Shown: positions 44,701-47,571, counted from the stretch's first letter. The stretch: 64,000 nucleotides of DNA from Strongylocentrotus droebachiensis (GCA_035222895.1 JAVYIG010006859.1:1-64000), one strand, 5' to 3'. Notes: generated by a model not told the origin, from the letters alone. Made by a program: numbers and translations.

Positions 44701-47571
44701 ACCAATTCATCCACCATCCTTTCATCTGTCTATCTCTCTCTCTCTCATTGGTTTCAATGTTCACCTGATGCAGTCAAGCTTATAGTATAATTTACATATA
44801 CTATGAATATTCAATATATACCCTTTGTTTATGTTTGAATATTCAAGAATACTTTGTGATGTTGATTTATACTTGTATGGGACTATTATGAATATTTATT
44901 GGTTTCTTCTACTTTGCATGGAATGTATGTGGAATGCTACATAGAATGCTGTTATGCTTTGCTACATTAAAACCTGGTCAGTTAGCCAGTAGTTATCAAT
45001 CCTACAACATGTCTGCTGGGCTGCCTCTGTGTTAAGAGTGCTAGGAATTAGTGTTAGAACCGCAACCCTACACTATGATTTATGGTTCCAAATATCACTC
45101 AATCAGAAATGCAATTACGGTAGAATAAATTTGGACAAGCAGAAAATTCAGTACTTCCAATATCAACTGTGTGGCATAACAATGAACTATTGTAATCTAT
45201 ATGATATTTATTCATGGAGGCATGATGGCTCAGTGGTAGGGTAGTGGTCTCGTAACTGGGAGGACCCAGGTTTCGAAACCAAGTTGATGCGCTAGTGCCC
45301 TTTGGTAAGGCATCAATCCTCATTATTAAGTCCCTCGGAGAGGACATAAAGCTGACGGTCCCCTGGCTGCTTACTTACAAGCACTTGCTTTCTTAGCAGT
45401 CCAGCAAATTCCCTTATTTACGTGCAACATGCACTCATCAGAAAAAAGATATAGAAAATGACTTGAAATCCCTCGATGCCTGAATTAAGGAACCAGCATT
45501 AATATTCTGAAGCCTTTTCGTGGAACAACATATTTATTCTTTTGTTTGACATTTCAAGGAAAAATAATCTGAAAATATATTTTCATAATATTATTCATGA
45601 TCAACAAAACTCTTGCTGGTAGCTGGATAGACCAGCAGATTCACAAGACCTCCAAATCATGGTCAGTTCTACATGAAGAGTGTTTGTTGGCTAGGGGTTT
45701 TCCCTCAACACTCCTAGACTGTAAGGTCTTTGCTTTGGGGACCTGAGGGTCACTGTGGTTCACTAGAGGTCTGCGATTGGTGTGACAGTGGGGAAAGGAG
45801 GGGAGGGGGGGGGGGGGCTCAAAGAACTTTCATAACCTATAATGGGGAGTTAGAAGTCTGCAGCAATAATAAAACCAGACAATACGGGTGTCTCGATCTA
45901 GTGTTTATGTCACCGTAATGTGGATAACATGGTTTGCAGTTCGAGTCGAGCAGCTGCACCAATGTCCTTTGGAGAGATATTAATCTAAATTTGCCACTCT
46001 CCACCCAGGTGTATAAGTAAGGCCTTATTTCTTGAATGCTTGCAGCACCTTAAGGTAGCTGGGCTTAGGACACCATAATATGAGTAATTTATAGATGCCT
46101 TTATCGATCATCCCCTGGGATGAAAATGTGCATAATAGACAATGGCTTCTACCCACATTTCAGCATTCTTCTTTTGTATGCATATTACCACTCCAAGAAG
46201 ACTTCAGTCTCCCACTAAGCTTCAAGTCTGATTTCAAATCACAGAGCAGGTCACTGGTAATGACTTTGACTCACAAACTGCAACAAAAACATGCTCGCAA
46301 CCTTGCTTCTAAATCAAGAGCCAGTGCACCAGGGCTTTCCTTTCATCAAAACTAAATATAGAATTAATGAAGGTTGCGGTCTGTATTCATTGGCAACGTA
46401 AGCACAGAGCGTACAAAGGGACATCCGCCCGCCAACGAACTGAGAGCCGATCGCAGAGCGCGACTGCTGATGGTTCCTTTCTCTCTTGGGAGAGCATCCT
46501 ATTTGTTCATCCACAAGAGTAGCAAAACAATGGCATCCAGAAATAAAACAATGGATGACTATACAATTTTGATTGTCCTTTGCTATCTCAACACTCAGTG
46601 CTCCATTCATGGAGATTTTTTTATTTAAAAAAAACAAACTTTTGGAAGGCCATTCTTATTAAAAATGTGTACCTTGATTGAACAATGATTTGTGAATACA
46701 GATTTTTAGAATTATGAAACCCCTGTCATTAAGCGAGATATATTTGAAAGTACACACTCTGGCTTTCAGCAGTCTCTTGAATTCAAGTGTATAATGTCTT
46801 TGAATGGGCAAGTCCAAGCTATTTTTTCACAAAAGTTGCTGACCACATCTAAGATTTCAGTCGATCTGATAACTGTATTGAGCTGAGAGCCCTACCTGAG
46901 TTTGAATCAGACAAAACATCAATAATTTTATATGTTCACAATTCCATAAAACCATTCAATATTAAAGATTCCTTGGACTTGCTGATATACACACTCTAAT
47001 GGGGCGTCGCAAGAAAGTTCAATCAATCGCAACATTCTTGCAATGCCCCATAAGACTTCTCTAATAAGGGAGTTTACAGATAGCACATGGTACAAATGAC
47101 CCCAAATATCCACAGATCTTTTACACATGGAGAAGTTCCATTTTGAGCATATTAGAATAATAACTGCCAAAGTCCTAGATGTGCTTCATGAATACCTTTT
47201 GTTTGCCCTCTTGAAAAGAATACTTCCACTTGCGTATCATAGAATGTACCGTTTGTGCATCAATGAATAATGTTACATAACTTTCATGAGCTGAGCGCAA
47301 ATCCAGTATTCATCTCTGTGGGTTTTACCTTTTTGGTACAAATGACCTTTATCTGCCATGCGCAGTTTGTATCTGTAAACTCCCTTATTCAAGAGGATAG
47401 CACTTGTACATCACAGAAATCATCGATTACAATGCTGGTACTCACCGCAACATATCGGCTGACGTTGCGCGACTGCGGGTACATTCCTGCAACGTGGGAT
47501 TGGCTCATGGTGTAGCCCTGCTGTGTGGTATACAACGTTCCTGCCGTTACATCCCGGTGCTGGGGGCTCAT
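1..47571 (-). CDS. NCOR1: Nuclear receptor corepressor (NCoR/SMRT family), N-terminal about 1,311 residues in 19 coding exons
   Basis: Gene-level entry; the exons follow separately. The conceptual protein keeps the family order: RRRPSLLSEF motif, KRPRL motif, coiled coil with MDKVDREIAKVE, KKLILFF-like helix, QREQQERF helix, SANT1/DAD with VLYYYQTKKNENYK, SANT2 with [13 protein letters not shown], then the SSATCSADE landmark. Every exon junction keeps frame and uses GT-AG. Family knowledge: the protein is a nuclear scaffold for HDAC3, TBL1/TBLR1 and GPS2 that represses genes under unliganded nuclear receptors. The C-terminal receptor-interaction half lies left of position 1. Differences from vertebrate NCoR1/2 as I recall them are a cysteine-rich module between the SANT domains and a dense SUMO-consensus region. 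The symbol follows vertebrate usage; an invertebrate single-copy gene is equally related to NCOR2. Confidence 0.95.
596..1115. other. Intron 19, 520 bp
   Basis: AT-rich DNA between exons 19 and 20. I see no repeat, conserved element or coding potential in it. Confidence 0.85.
1116..2109 (-). CDS. NCOR1: Exon 19: large disordered region with SUMO consensus cluster
   Basis: 331 codons (783-1113), the longest complete exon. It opens GEREHRPSITESMASTVTAG; ESMASTVTAGSEDE matches the ESVASTVSAQEDED stretch of NCoR1. It then becomes Ser/Asp/Glu-rich. DSSATCSADE is the family landmark. Psi-K-x-E sites lie at K842, K907, K914, K924, K976 and K1073. The C-terminal end has a predicted helix NIRDLIDSAIDKHL. 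Acceptor TTGTCAG at 2,110; donor TTAG|GTTAGT at 1,116. Confidence 0.93.
2110..2880. other. Intron 18, about 770 bp
   Basis: AT-rich; its 5' end (minus strand) is occupied by the TTAA-flanked element at 2,660-2,856. Nothing else recognised. Confidence 0.85.
2660..2856. mobile_element. MITE with TTAA flanks, AGCCTGTCTGCACTA termini
   Basis: TTAA then AGCCTGTCTGCACTAGT at the left and its near inverse complement then TTAA at the right. About 197 bp with a TTAA target duplication, as in Kolobok or piggyBac-type elements. No coding capacity. Confidence 0.75.
2881..3032 (-). CDS. NCOR1: Exon 18: body of SANT2
   Basis: 50 codons (733-782): LRQHGRDWPAIAKMVGSKSE, then [13 protein letters not shown] and an acidic/His tail HIIEEHHRHDKKD. 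Nearly identical to [30 protein letters not shown] of NCoR1. SANT2 in the family binds histone tails. The donor is GAT|GTAGGT at 2,881, chosen because it is phase 0 and joins in frame to exon 19. A TTAA-flanked element ends 25 nt downstream. Confidence 0.95.
3033..3402. other. Intron 17, 370 bp
   Basis: AT-rich sequence splitting the SANT2 domain between exons 17 and 18. No repeat or element recognised. Confidence 0.8.
3403..3459 (-). CDS. NCOR1: Exon 17: start of SANT2
   Basis: 57 bases, 18 codons (714-731) between split Thr713 and Gly732: LGPETSRWTDEEMSIAKA. It matches ETSRWTEEEMEVAKKG of NCoR1. Acceptor TTTTTCAG at 3,460; donor GCAG|GTGAGA at 3,403. Confidence 0.95.
3908..4161. mobile_element. 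MITE, GGGGGTGTTTCACAAAGACTAAG family, copy 1
   Basis: Inverted terminal repeats: GTTTCACAAAGACTAAGATC and further similarity through TTAAGTTGGACTTAACTATG, mirrored at the right end by CATAGTTAAGCCCAACTTAA and TTTGTGAAACATCCCCC. A second copy lies at 54,184-54,474. No coding capacity. In intron 16. Confidence 0.8.
4163..4312. mobile_element. MITE, TTTCACAAAGCCTTT family, copy 1
   Basis: About 150 bp, almost fully palindromic: CACAAAGCCTTTATTCAATT at one end and AAGTTCTGTGAAACACCCCC at the other, with CCAATCAGAAGCAAGGATTT in the centre. Near-identical copy at 9,155-9,303 and a diverged one at 24,066-24,212. It abuts the element at 3,908 and ends 15 nt from the exon 16 donor. Confidence 0.8.
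4328..4578 (-). CDS. NCOR1: Exon 16: second half of cysteine-rich module, then proline-rich linker
   Basis: 83 codons (630-712). RCPVLTCKTPRKRVRRLKPL is followed by WFEITEDQRRLLSEELG and VTKCCAACFNRIARRLG, ending in a Leu/Pro run (LLLPPPPPEELDP). Cysteines at 631, 636, 677, 678 and 681 could complete a second metal site. The basic KTPRKRVRRLK patch could bind nucleic acid or act as a nuclear localisation signal (inference). Acceptor TCTTACAG at 4,579; donor CCAA|GTAAGC at 4,328. A mobile element ends 15 nt downstream of the donor. Confidence 0.9.
4579..5338. other. Intron 15, 760 bp
   Basis: AT-rich, with a short GAAATGAAAT run near 5,270-5,300. It separates the two halves of the cysteine-rich module. 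No element recognised. Confidence 0.85.
5339..5501 (-). CDS. NCOR1: Exon 15: first half of cysteine-rich module between the SANT domains
   Basis: 53 codons (576-628) with Ser575 and Ser629 split. Reads SPNNCSLCQNPLDSYSL, later NRTNCDLFGMNEG and MRVCSHCRFRSIRR. Cysteines sit at 580, 583, 601, 618 and 621: two CxxC pairs spaced as in zinc-binding folds. Acceptor CCTACAG at 5,502; donor AAG|GTATGT at 5,339. The spacer between SANT1 and SANT2 in vertebrate NCoR1/SMRT, as I recall it, is charged and lacks this module. Confidence 0.9.
5502..5961. other. Intron 14, 460 bp
   Basis: AT-rich; nothing recognised. Confidence 0.85.
5962..6038 (-). CDS. NCOR1: Exon 14: Gly/Ser/Asp linker
   Basis: 77 bases, 25 codons between split Ser549 and Ser575: RSGDKGGEDKDGG then SSQNGSAAAGSE. 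Acceptor TTTCCAG at 6,039; donor AAT|GTAAGC at 5,962. No homology beyond composition; the call rests on splice sites, frame continuity with exon 15 and the Gly/Ser/Asp bias that continues the end of exon 13. Of the two open frames, only this one joins in frame to exon 15. Confidence 0.78.
6089..6232. repeat. (GA)n microsatellite in intron 13
   Basis: Almost pure GA/GGGA repeat over about 140 bases between exons 13 and 14. In the transcript (minus strand) it is a CT tract leading toward the exon 14 acceptor side of the intron, so it adds pyrimidine-rich sequence. Confidence 0.9.
6337..6733 (-). CDS. NCOR1: Exon 13: SANT1 / DAD core and acidic-glycine linker
   Basis: 131 codons (418-548). SANT1 spans about 433-484: MNLWTDEEKELFREKYLQHP, then KNFLLIASYLERK and VLYYYQTKKNENYK. 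The Tyr triplet (472-474) and following Lys pair (477-478) correspond to DAD residues that contact HDAC3 and inositol phosphate in the family. A basic KRRR patch follows, then a low-complexity run of Asp/Lys and Gly/Asp. Acceptor TTGCAG at 6,734. The donor AACAG|GTGGAT at 6,337 is weak after the GT but is the only choice that keeps the frame of exons 14-15; GAC T|GTAAGA 10 nt upstream would not. Confidence 0.93.
6835..7388. mobile_element. TTAA-flanked element, CCCTTACTGTACTGGG termini
   Basis: TTAACCCTTACTGTACTGGG at the left and its inverse complement CCAGTACAGTAAGGGTTAA at the right; about 554 bp with TTAA at both ends. Interior is AT-rich with no open frame. In intron 12. Probably a nonautonomous Kolobok or piggyBac-type element. 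Confidence 0.82.
7389..7891. other. Rest of intron 12
   Basis: AT-rich sequence between the TTAA element and exon 12. A short plus-strand open frame around 7,509-7,811 shows no family resemblance. Nothing else recognised. Confidence 0.75.
7892..8067 (-). CDS. NCOR1: Exon 12: start of the deacetylase-activating domain
   Basis: 176 bases: 58 codons (359-416) flanked by split Arg358 and Gly417. ARSDAELAEIVDGLNEQE matches the ARSEHEISEIIDGLSEQE helix and LAVIPPMLYNMEQRRVKF matches LAVIPPMLYDADQQRIKF of SMRT. These form the N-terminal part of the DAD that wraps on HDAC3. Acceptor TCCACAG at 8,068; donor ATG|GTGAGT at 7,892. Confidence 0.95.
8097..8240. mobile_element. MITE, GGGCCCTGTATTACAAAGAGTT family, copy 1
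   Basis: Terminal inverted repeats GGGCCCTGTATTACAAAGAGT and ACTCTTTGTAAAACGGGGCCC, with an inner palindrome around GATTGATTTGGATCAATC. Related copy at 39,088-39,226. It begins 29 nt upstream of the exon 12 acceptor. Confidence 0.8.
8440..8640. repeat. Dispersed repeat with ATAGACAGGTGGTC units
   Basis: Tandem half-units around TTTATAGACAGGTGGTC (8,581-8,625). Similar units, partly in both orientations, occur at 56,055-56,222. Boundaries unclear. Confidence 0.6.
8658..8804. mobile_element. Palindromic MITE, GTTGCATAAAACTTACCATT termini
   Basis: 147 bp; the ends GTTGCATAAAACTTACCATT and AATGGTAAGTTTTATGCAAC are perfect inverse complements, and further ATGGTAACT/AGTTACCAT pairing continues inward. 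In intron 11. No coding capacity. Confidence 0.85.
9032..9118 (-). CDS. NCOR1: Exon 11: FEKQFPEIRKQREQQERF helix
   Basis: 87 bases: one base closes Arg329, then 28 codons (330-357) AKDAKAREFFEKQFPEIR and KQREQQERFS, then AG. It is nearly identical to YYEKQFPEIRKQREQQERF of NCoR1. Acceptor CTTGCAG at 9,119; donor CAAG|GTTAGA at 9,032, a somewhat weak donor. A small inverted-repeat element begins 36 nt upstream of the acceptor. Confidence 0.95.
9155..9303. mobile_element. MITE, TTTCACAAAGCCTTT family, copy 2
   Basis: Same element as 4,163-4,312 with a few substitutions; ends GGGACCCGTTTCACAAAGCC and TTGTGAAATGGGGCCC. Lies 36 nt upstream of the exon 11 acceptor in intron 10. Confidence 0.85.
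9304..9894. other. Rest of intron 10
   Basis: AT-rich sequence; no element or coding signal recognised. Confidence 0.8.
9895..9980 (-). CDS. NCOR1: Exon 10: CQRYGQLMEAWEKK helix
   Basis: 86 bases: 28 codons plus AG (residues 301-329). It reads EGYMCQRYGQLMEAWEKKM and then ERLENNPKR, nearly identical to CQRYDQLMEAWEKKVERIENNPRR of the vertebrate family. Acceptor TTAACAG at 9,981; donor AG|GTAATT at 9,895. Confidence 0.95.
10118..10396 (-). mobile_element. tRNA-derived SINE with ATT tail
   Basis: Read on the minus strand it starts with a tRNA-like head: A box TTGGCTCAGTCAGTAGAG, an anticodon-like CTCACAA loop (CAC, Val-like), and B box GAGTTTGAACCCCGGG. A non-tRNA body follows, then an ATT-type tail (plus-strand TAATAATAATAA at about 10,126-10,147). 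In intron 9. Confidence 0.8.
10801..10904. other. Long imperfect hairpin in intron 9
   Basis: Arms TCAAATTGCATACGTTATGT plus GTTGCTAGGTAGG on one side and CCTACCTAACAACACATAAC plus ATGTGCAATTTGA on the other, with an outer TAGTC/GACTA pairing. Stem about 40 bp with internal mismatches; loop about 16-18 nt. It could be a pre-miRNA-like structure or a small inverted-repeat element. Confidence 0.6.
11002..11068 (-). CDS. NCOR1: Exon 9: MKHKLILFFRKQNQARRMR helix
   Basis: 67 bases: one base finishes Thr278, then 22 codons (279-300) with MKHKLILFFRKQNQARRMR, matching MRKKLILFFKRRNHARKQ. Acceptor TTTGCAG at 11,069; donor AGG|GTGAGT at 11,002. This is a basic amphipathic helix upstream of the deacetylase-activating domain. 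Confidence 0.93.
11580..12365. repeat. Degenerate tandem array, with a clear 177-bp duplication
   Basis: Units contain GTGTTCACA-, GAGTGTTGTA- and AGGCTTCTCCA-like words repeated from 11,640 to 12,350. The last part is a recent duplication: GATAGAGACTAGTTCACACA at about 12,062 and again at 12,235, each followed by GAGGGAGTGTTAACACAGCC. In intron 8. Confidence 0.75.
12541..12725. repeat. Poly-C and (CT)n/(GT)n microsatellite
   Basis: A run of about 18 C, a short GT stretch, then CTCTCT-rich DNA to about 12,725, with looser pyrimidine-rich DNA continuing to about 13,050. Confidence 0.9.
13068..13120 (-). CDS. NCOR1: Exon 8: PMYNQPSD to ENIK
   Basis: A 53-base exon with 17 codons plus AC (residues 261-278): PMYNQPSDSVQYQENIK then split Thr. 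It matches LYNQPSDTRQYHENIK of the vertebrate proteins. The acceptor CCACACAG lies at 13,121 and the donor AC|GTAAGT at 13,068. Confidence 0.93.
13547..13603 (-). CDS. NCOR1: Exon 7: RKAEAAHKVLNNLGP
   Basis: A 57-base exon of 19 codons, phase 0 both ends (residues 242-260): RKAEAAHKVLNNLGPMNEL. It matches KKAEAAHRILEGLGP of SMRT. Acceptor ATTTCAG at 13,604 and donor CTG|GTAAGT at 13,547, both strong. Confidence 0.93.
13604..14981. other. Intron 6, about 1.4 kb
   Basis: AT-rich, without any inverted-repeat element or recognisable coding sequence. Short open frames here are not convincing. Confidence 0.75.
14982..15098 (-). CDS. NCOR1: Exon 6: QELEQRAARP to IIQIIYAENK
   Basis: The acceptor is CCTTGCAG at 15,099 and the donor AAG|GTATTT at 14,982. 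It has 39 codons, phase 0 on both sides (residues 203-241). QELEQRAARP continues the exon 5 coiled coil. NIIQIIYAENK matches IVQIIYDENRKKAE of vertebrate family members. In the family this lies within repression domain 1. Confidence 0.94.
15150..15480. repeat. Pyrimidine-rich tract in intron 5
   Basis: CTT/TCC-rich low-complexity sequence on the plus strand (purine-rich in the transcript), between the third exon 5 copy and exon 6. Confidence 0.7.
15484..15545 (-). pseudogene. Pseudo-exon: third, more diverged copy of the exon 5 end with donor
   Basis: Minus-strand GSMGEIAKLDLQISKLKKQQ followed by a consensus donor CAG|GTGAGA. Twelve bases present in the other copies are missing after the Met codon, and TGA lies in frame 12 bases upstream of it. 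Spacing from copy to copy is 178 and 188 bases. The KKQQ end is closer to vertebrate KLKKKQQ than the live exon's KKKH. Confidence 0.75.
15672..15770 (-). pseudogene. Pseudo-exon: second, 5'-truncated copy of exon 5 with donor
   Basis: Minus-strand REGLISSMDEVDREIAKVES and QISKLKKKR, followed by GTGAGA at 15,671. It is closely similar to exon 5, and the following 60-80 intronic bases are also duplicated. An in-frame TAG precedes it and no acceptor is seen, so it is probably not an independent exon. Confidence 0.8.
15850..16011 (-). CDS. NCOR1: Exon 5: coiled coil of repression domain 1 (GPS2/TBL1-binding region)
   Basis: The acceptor is TTTCTGCAG at 16,012 and the donor CAC|GTGAGA at 15,850. 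It has 54 codons (residues 149-202), with GLILSMDKVDREIAKVESQ and ISKLKKKH. The heptad-like helix matches SMDRVDREIAKVEQQI of NCoR1, part of the region that pairs with GPS2 and TBL1 (family knowledge). Two 3' partial copies of this exon and its donor follow in the next intron at 15,672 and 15,484. This copy is the only one with an acceptor and an open frame throughout. Confidence 0.93.
16012..18933. other. Intron 4, 2.9 kb
   Basis: AT-rich. It holds a poly-T run near 17,078-17,103, a poly-C run near 17,203-17,215 and an AAAT/TAAA repeat near 17,790-17,830. No gene or clear mobile element seen. Confidence 0.75.
18934..19123 (-). CDS. NCOR1: Exon 4: KRPRL motif region
   Basis: The acceptor is TATTACAG at 19,124 and the donor AAG|GTATTA at 18,934. 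One base completes Arg85, then 63 codons (residues 86-148) begin GLVYHRQFEPVRASSSQQ and contain VVAPKRPRLTMGDMD, matching the ESKRPRLE element of vertebrate corepressors. The end, MPVQQQEIKK, is in phase 0. The region is otherwise Ser/Ala/Pro-rich and probably disordered; the basic KRPR could serve as part of a nuclear localisation signal (inference). Confidence 0.92.
19124..20590. other. Intron 3, proximal 1.5 kb
   Basis: AT-rich; a C run and short CT microsatellite at about 20,216-20,260. Otherwise nothing recognised. Confidence 0.7.
20595..20728. mobile_element. Palindromic MITE, GTTTCACGAAACCGTCA termini
   Basis: Ends GTTTCACGAAACCGTCA and TGACGGTTTCGTGAAAC are inverse complements; an inner inverted repeat pairs ACATCCCATTGAAA with TTTCAGTGGGATGT. 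About 134 bp, no coding capacity. Confidence 0.8.
20940..21330. repeat. Degenerate repeats with AAACAAGAGAA and ATAGAGAA words
   Basis: GATAAACAAGAGAATGTTAG at about 20,981 recurs in diverged form at about 21,222 (CATAAACAAGAGAACATTAA), with several TAGAGAA-type units between. Probably an old tandem array. Confidence 0.5.
21363..21748. mobile_element. TTAA-flanked MITE, AGAGAAGGTTGAGTTCTGG family, copy 1
   Basis: TTAAAGAGAAGGTTGAGTTC at the left and AGAACTCAACTTCATCTTTAA at the right. Internal landmarks are TCCCATATACATCTTTCTGT and ATCATTTTGATGATTCCAG. Further copies at 39,623 and 55,511, and a related subfamily at 24,273, 26,734 and 42,292. Confidence 0.85.
22480..22575. repeat. (CT)n microsatellite
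   Basis: Nearly pure CT dinucleotides with a few interruptions, in intron 3. Confidence 0.9.
22844..22901. other. Perfect 24-bp inverted repeat (hairpin) with 10-nt loop
   Basis: GAAAGAATATTGTTTCATAT plus GTCA pairs without mismatch with the inverse complement ending at 22,901; loop TATTATTTTA. The stem ends abruptly on both sides. Confidence 0.85.
23060..23920. repeat. Dispersed-tandem diverged repeat units
   Basis: Four units share a core like TCTGAGATTGACTGT-TATCCAGAAAAACAAA, at about 23,085-23,170, 23,262-23,370, 23,662-23,740 and 23,860-23,920. The later ones share ATCTCCTG before the core. Spacing is irregular, so this looks like an eroded array. Confidence 0.55.
24066..24212. mobile_element. 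MITE related to the TTTCACAAAGCC family, diverged copy
   Basis: Ends CCCTGTTTCATAAAAG and TTTCATGAAACAGGG, with a central TAGCTTATAACAA word shared with the copies at 4,163 and 9,155. Confidence 0.7.
24273..24647. mobile_element. TTAA-flanked MITE, AGGTAAAGACCAGTT subfamily, copy 1
   Basis: TTAAAGGTAAAGACCAGTTA at the left and ACTGGTCTTTACCTTTAA at the right. Its interior matches the copy at 42,292 in the opposite orientation. Ends 128 nt from the exon 3 donor. Confidence 0.85.
24776..24903 (-). CDS. NCOR1: Exon 3: conserved RRRPSLLSEF motif
   Basis: The acceptor is TGTTGCAG at 24,904 and the donor GACAG|GTAACG at 24,776. It encodes 42 codons plus two bases (residues 43-85), starting EMSPMEFRDPRPELHYPP and including IRRRPSLLSEFHGQSQIDRD. 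The run RRRPSLLSEF is identical in vertebrate NCoR1 and SMRT, which fixes identity, strand and frame. Phase 0 in, phase 2 out. It is isolated, with a 22.5 kb intron upstream and a 5.7 kb intron downstream. Confidence 0.95.
25395..25417 (-). promoter_or_regulatory. Three AGGTCA half-sites: DR1 plus DR4, first copy
   Basis: Plus-strand TGACCT at 25,395, 25,405 and 25,412. On the minus strand this is AGGTCA-A-AGGTCA (a perfect DR1) followed by a 4-base gap and a third AGGTCA (DR4). These are the consensus binding arrangements of RXR-type heterodimers and HNF4-like receptors. It lies inside a mobile element, so function is unproven. Confidence 0.45.
25586..25608 (-). promoter_or_regulatory. Three AGGTCA half-sites: DR1 plus DR4, second copy
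   Basis: Same arrangement, 191 bases further on: plus-strand TGACCT at 25,586, 25,596 and 25,603, with spacers of 4 and 1 bases. Flanks have diverged, but all three half-sites stay perfect. Confidence 0.45.
25881..26238 (+). mobile_element. tRNA-derived SINE with ATT tail
   Basis: The head has an A box-like TGGACGAGTGG and B box GGTTCAACTCC. The body has CACTAATGTCCTTTGGCAAG and the end AAAGCGCTATATAAGAACT followed by (ATT)n, a common layout of invertebrate SINEs. Fragments of the same body occur at 32,612-32,650, 45,216-45,420 and 45,930-46,030. Confidence 0.85.
26734..27124. mobile_element. TTAA-flanked MITE, AGATAAACTTTAGTACTGG variant
   Basis: Ends TTAAAGATAAACTTTAGTAC and GTACTGGAGTTTATCTTTAA. 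The interior matches the 21,363/24,273 families in part (TGATCATGTAGCAT, GGAGTCATCAAAAT). Confidence 0.75.
27655..27835. repeat. Tandem repeat, period about 30 bp
   Basis: About six units of the form TTTAAATTGTGACCAAAAAG followed by GGTTTGTCCC, with small length differences. In the large intron. Confidence 0.9.
27840..29180. other. Large-intron segment without recognised element
   Basis: AT-rich sequence with scattered TACATGTA words. I see no gene, array or terminal inverted repeats. Confidence 0.65.
29183..29498. mobile_element. MITE, AGGCCTGTCCTCATCAG family, copy 1
   Basis: Ends GCATGTCTACATCAGCTCGA plus ATTTGCCAAATAACCC and, inverted, TTTGGCAAACTCGAGCTGAT plus GAAAACAGGC. Inner words TTGCAATTAGCGGAATATT and AAATATTCCGCTATTCGGGC form further palindromes. 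Copies at 32,052 and 51,842. Confidence 0.78.
30000..32050. other. Large-intron segment without recognised element
   Basis: About 2 kb of AT-rich sequence with no array, terminal inverted repeats or coding signal that I can support. Confidence 0.6.
32052..32319. mobile_element. MITE, AGGCCTGTCCTCATCAG family, copy 2
   Basis: Left end AGGCCTGTCCTCATCAGACG followed by GAAGTTGTAAAATAACCC; right end AAAATAGCGGGTTATTTTGC then AACTTCGGTCTGATGAAAAC and AGGCCT. Terminal inverted repeats about 45 bp. Confidence 0.85.
33020..33290. repeat. Diverged tandem repeat, about three units of about 115 bp
   Basis: Shared words CAAGTCT-TAATC-TCTATT and AACCAAAAGAA-AAA recur near 33,037, 33,145 and 33,245. Confidence 0.5.
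33300..34200. other. Large-intron segment without recognised element
   Basis: AT-rich DNA; no element boundaries or coding signal seen. Confidence 0.6.
34201..34739. mobile_element. TTAA-flanked element, AGGTACTATGTCCC termini
   Basis: TTAAAGGTACTATGTCCCTT and inverse complement AAATGGGACATAGTACCT then TTAA, with GCAG/CTGC continuing the repeat to about 26 bp. About 539 bp, no open frame of note. Confidence 0.87.
34861..34975. mobile_element. Short palindromic element with AGGGACTTTTAGATTTGCAT arms
   Basis: A perfect 20-bp inverted repeat at the ends (AGGGACTTTTAGATTTGCAT and its inverse complement), about 115 bp in total. Both arms contain the octamer ATTTGCAT/ATGCAAAT. Confidence 0.8.
35030..35140. 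repeat. Poly-C runs and AAATAAATAAAT repeat
   Basis: Two C runs (about 35,033-35,044 and 35,072-35,085) and a simple AT-rich repeat. Confidence 0.85.
35150..36110. other. Large-intron segment without recognised element
   Basis: AT-rich; no element or coding signal recognised. Confidence 0.6.
36112..36186. repeat. (GTT)n trinucleotide repeat
   Basis: Runs of GTTGTT interrupted by ATT and GAT units. Confidence 0.92.
36600..36965. repeat. Degenerate tandem repeat, four to five units of about 80-90 bp
   Basis: Words AACATATGTATGCGAGTATGAACAG, GAGTATGAACAGGACAT, ACAAGTATGAACAAGACA and TATGCGAGTATAAACAGAGCA recur, each preceded by a GGTTTAAG-like word. Confidence 0.65.
36970..38070. other. Large-intron segment without recognised element
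   Basis: TACATGTA words are frequent; no bounded element or coding sequence identified. Confidence 0.55.
38076..38536. mobile_element. Element with CCTGTCCACACACAA-like termini
   Basis: Left CTGTCCACACACAACA and right TTGTTTTGTGTGTGGACAC are inverse. The interior is rich in GATACCGTTTCACGATAG-type units and ACGACGTTTCGTTAT words. A related, truncated sequence is at about 57,955-58,200. Confidence 0.65.
38938..39500. repeat. Three tandem units interrupted by a MITE
   Basis: Units share GGCCCGGC/GACC, GAAAGGGGTATTACTCAAGT, GGAGTTAATCATGCATGC and AATGAATCAATGA. They lie at about 38,938-39,086, 39,227-39,370 and 39,385-39,500. The element at 39,088-39,226 sits between the first and second. Confidence 0.75.
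39088..39226. mobile_element. MITE, GGGCCCTGTATTACAAAGAGTT family, copy 2
   Basis: AGCCCGTCTTACAAAGAGTT at one end and CTTTGTAAAACTGGCCCC at the other. Matches the copy at 8,097-8,240 in inverted orientation internally (GATTGATCCAAATCAATC). Confidence 0.8.
39623..40010. mobile_element. TTAA-flanked MITE, AGAGAAGGTTGAGTTCTGG family, copy 2
   Basis: TTAAAGAGAAGGTTGAGTTC at the left, AACTCAACCTTCCCTTTAA at the right; the interior aligns along its length with 21,363-21,748. Confidence 0.85.
40020..41220. other. Large-intron segment without recognised element
   Basis: Somewhat more mixed base composition at 40,600-41,000. No coding frame with family resemblance and no terminal repeats identified. 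Confidence 0.55.
41230..41810. mobile_element. hAT-like nonautonomous element with 8-bp target duplication CTACACAG
   Basis: Terminal repeats TAAGGCTGTGCACAACAG and (right) CGACTACCCGTCGCAGCCTTA are partly inverse; CTACACAG flanks both ends (41,222 and 41,811), an 8-bp duplication typical of hAT elements. Interior has T-rich runs and a T30 tract. A 3'-truncated relative is at 49,752-50,112. Confidence 0.8.
42292..42703. mobile_element. TTAA-flanked MITE, AGGTAAAGACCAGTT subfamily, copy 2
   Basis: TTAAAGGTAAAGACCAGTTT at the left and AACTGGTCTATACCTTTAA at the right; interior matches 24,273-24,647 inverted. Confidence 0.87.
42710..45210. other. Large-intron segment without recognised element
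   Basis: 2.5 kb of AT-rich DNA. No terminal inverted repeats, array or coding signal I can support. Confidence 0.55.
45216..45420 (+). mobile_element. SINE, tRNA-like head and partial body
   Basis: Head: GGCATGATGGCTCAGTGGTA, TCTCGTAACTGGGAGGACCC, AGGTTTCGAAACC. Body: GTGCCCTTTGGTAAGGCATC and CCCTCGGAGAGGACATAAAG. No clear tail. The cloverleaf is imperfect, so not a working tRNA gene. Confidence 0.75.
45930..46030 (+). mobile_element. SINE fragment
   Basis: Contains GCACCAATGTCCTTTGGAGA and AATTTGCCACTCTCCACCCA, matching the body of the SINE at 25,881 (CACTAATGTCCTTTGGCAAG, TTTGCCACTTTCCATC). Confidence 0.65.
46040..47060. other. Large-intron segment near exon 2
   Basis: AT-rich. It contains a small hairpin at about 46,998-47,051 (TGGGGCGTCGCAAGAA against TTCTTGCAATGCCCCA). 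Nothing else recognised. Confidence 0.6.
47064..47388. mobile_element. MITE, AATAAGGGAGTTTACAGATA termini
   Basis: AATAAGGGAGTTTACAGATA at the left; inverse complement at the right end; inner GGTACAAATGACC also mirrored. About 325 bp, 57 nt downstream of the exon 2 donor. Confidence 0.8.

Noticed and set aside
45216..45290. Possible tRNA gene
   Set aside because: A and B box-like words are present, but the acceptor stem does not pair well and a SINE body follows. Same reasoning for 25,881 and the minus-strand head near 10,395.
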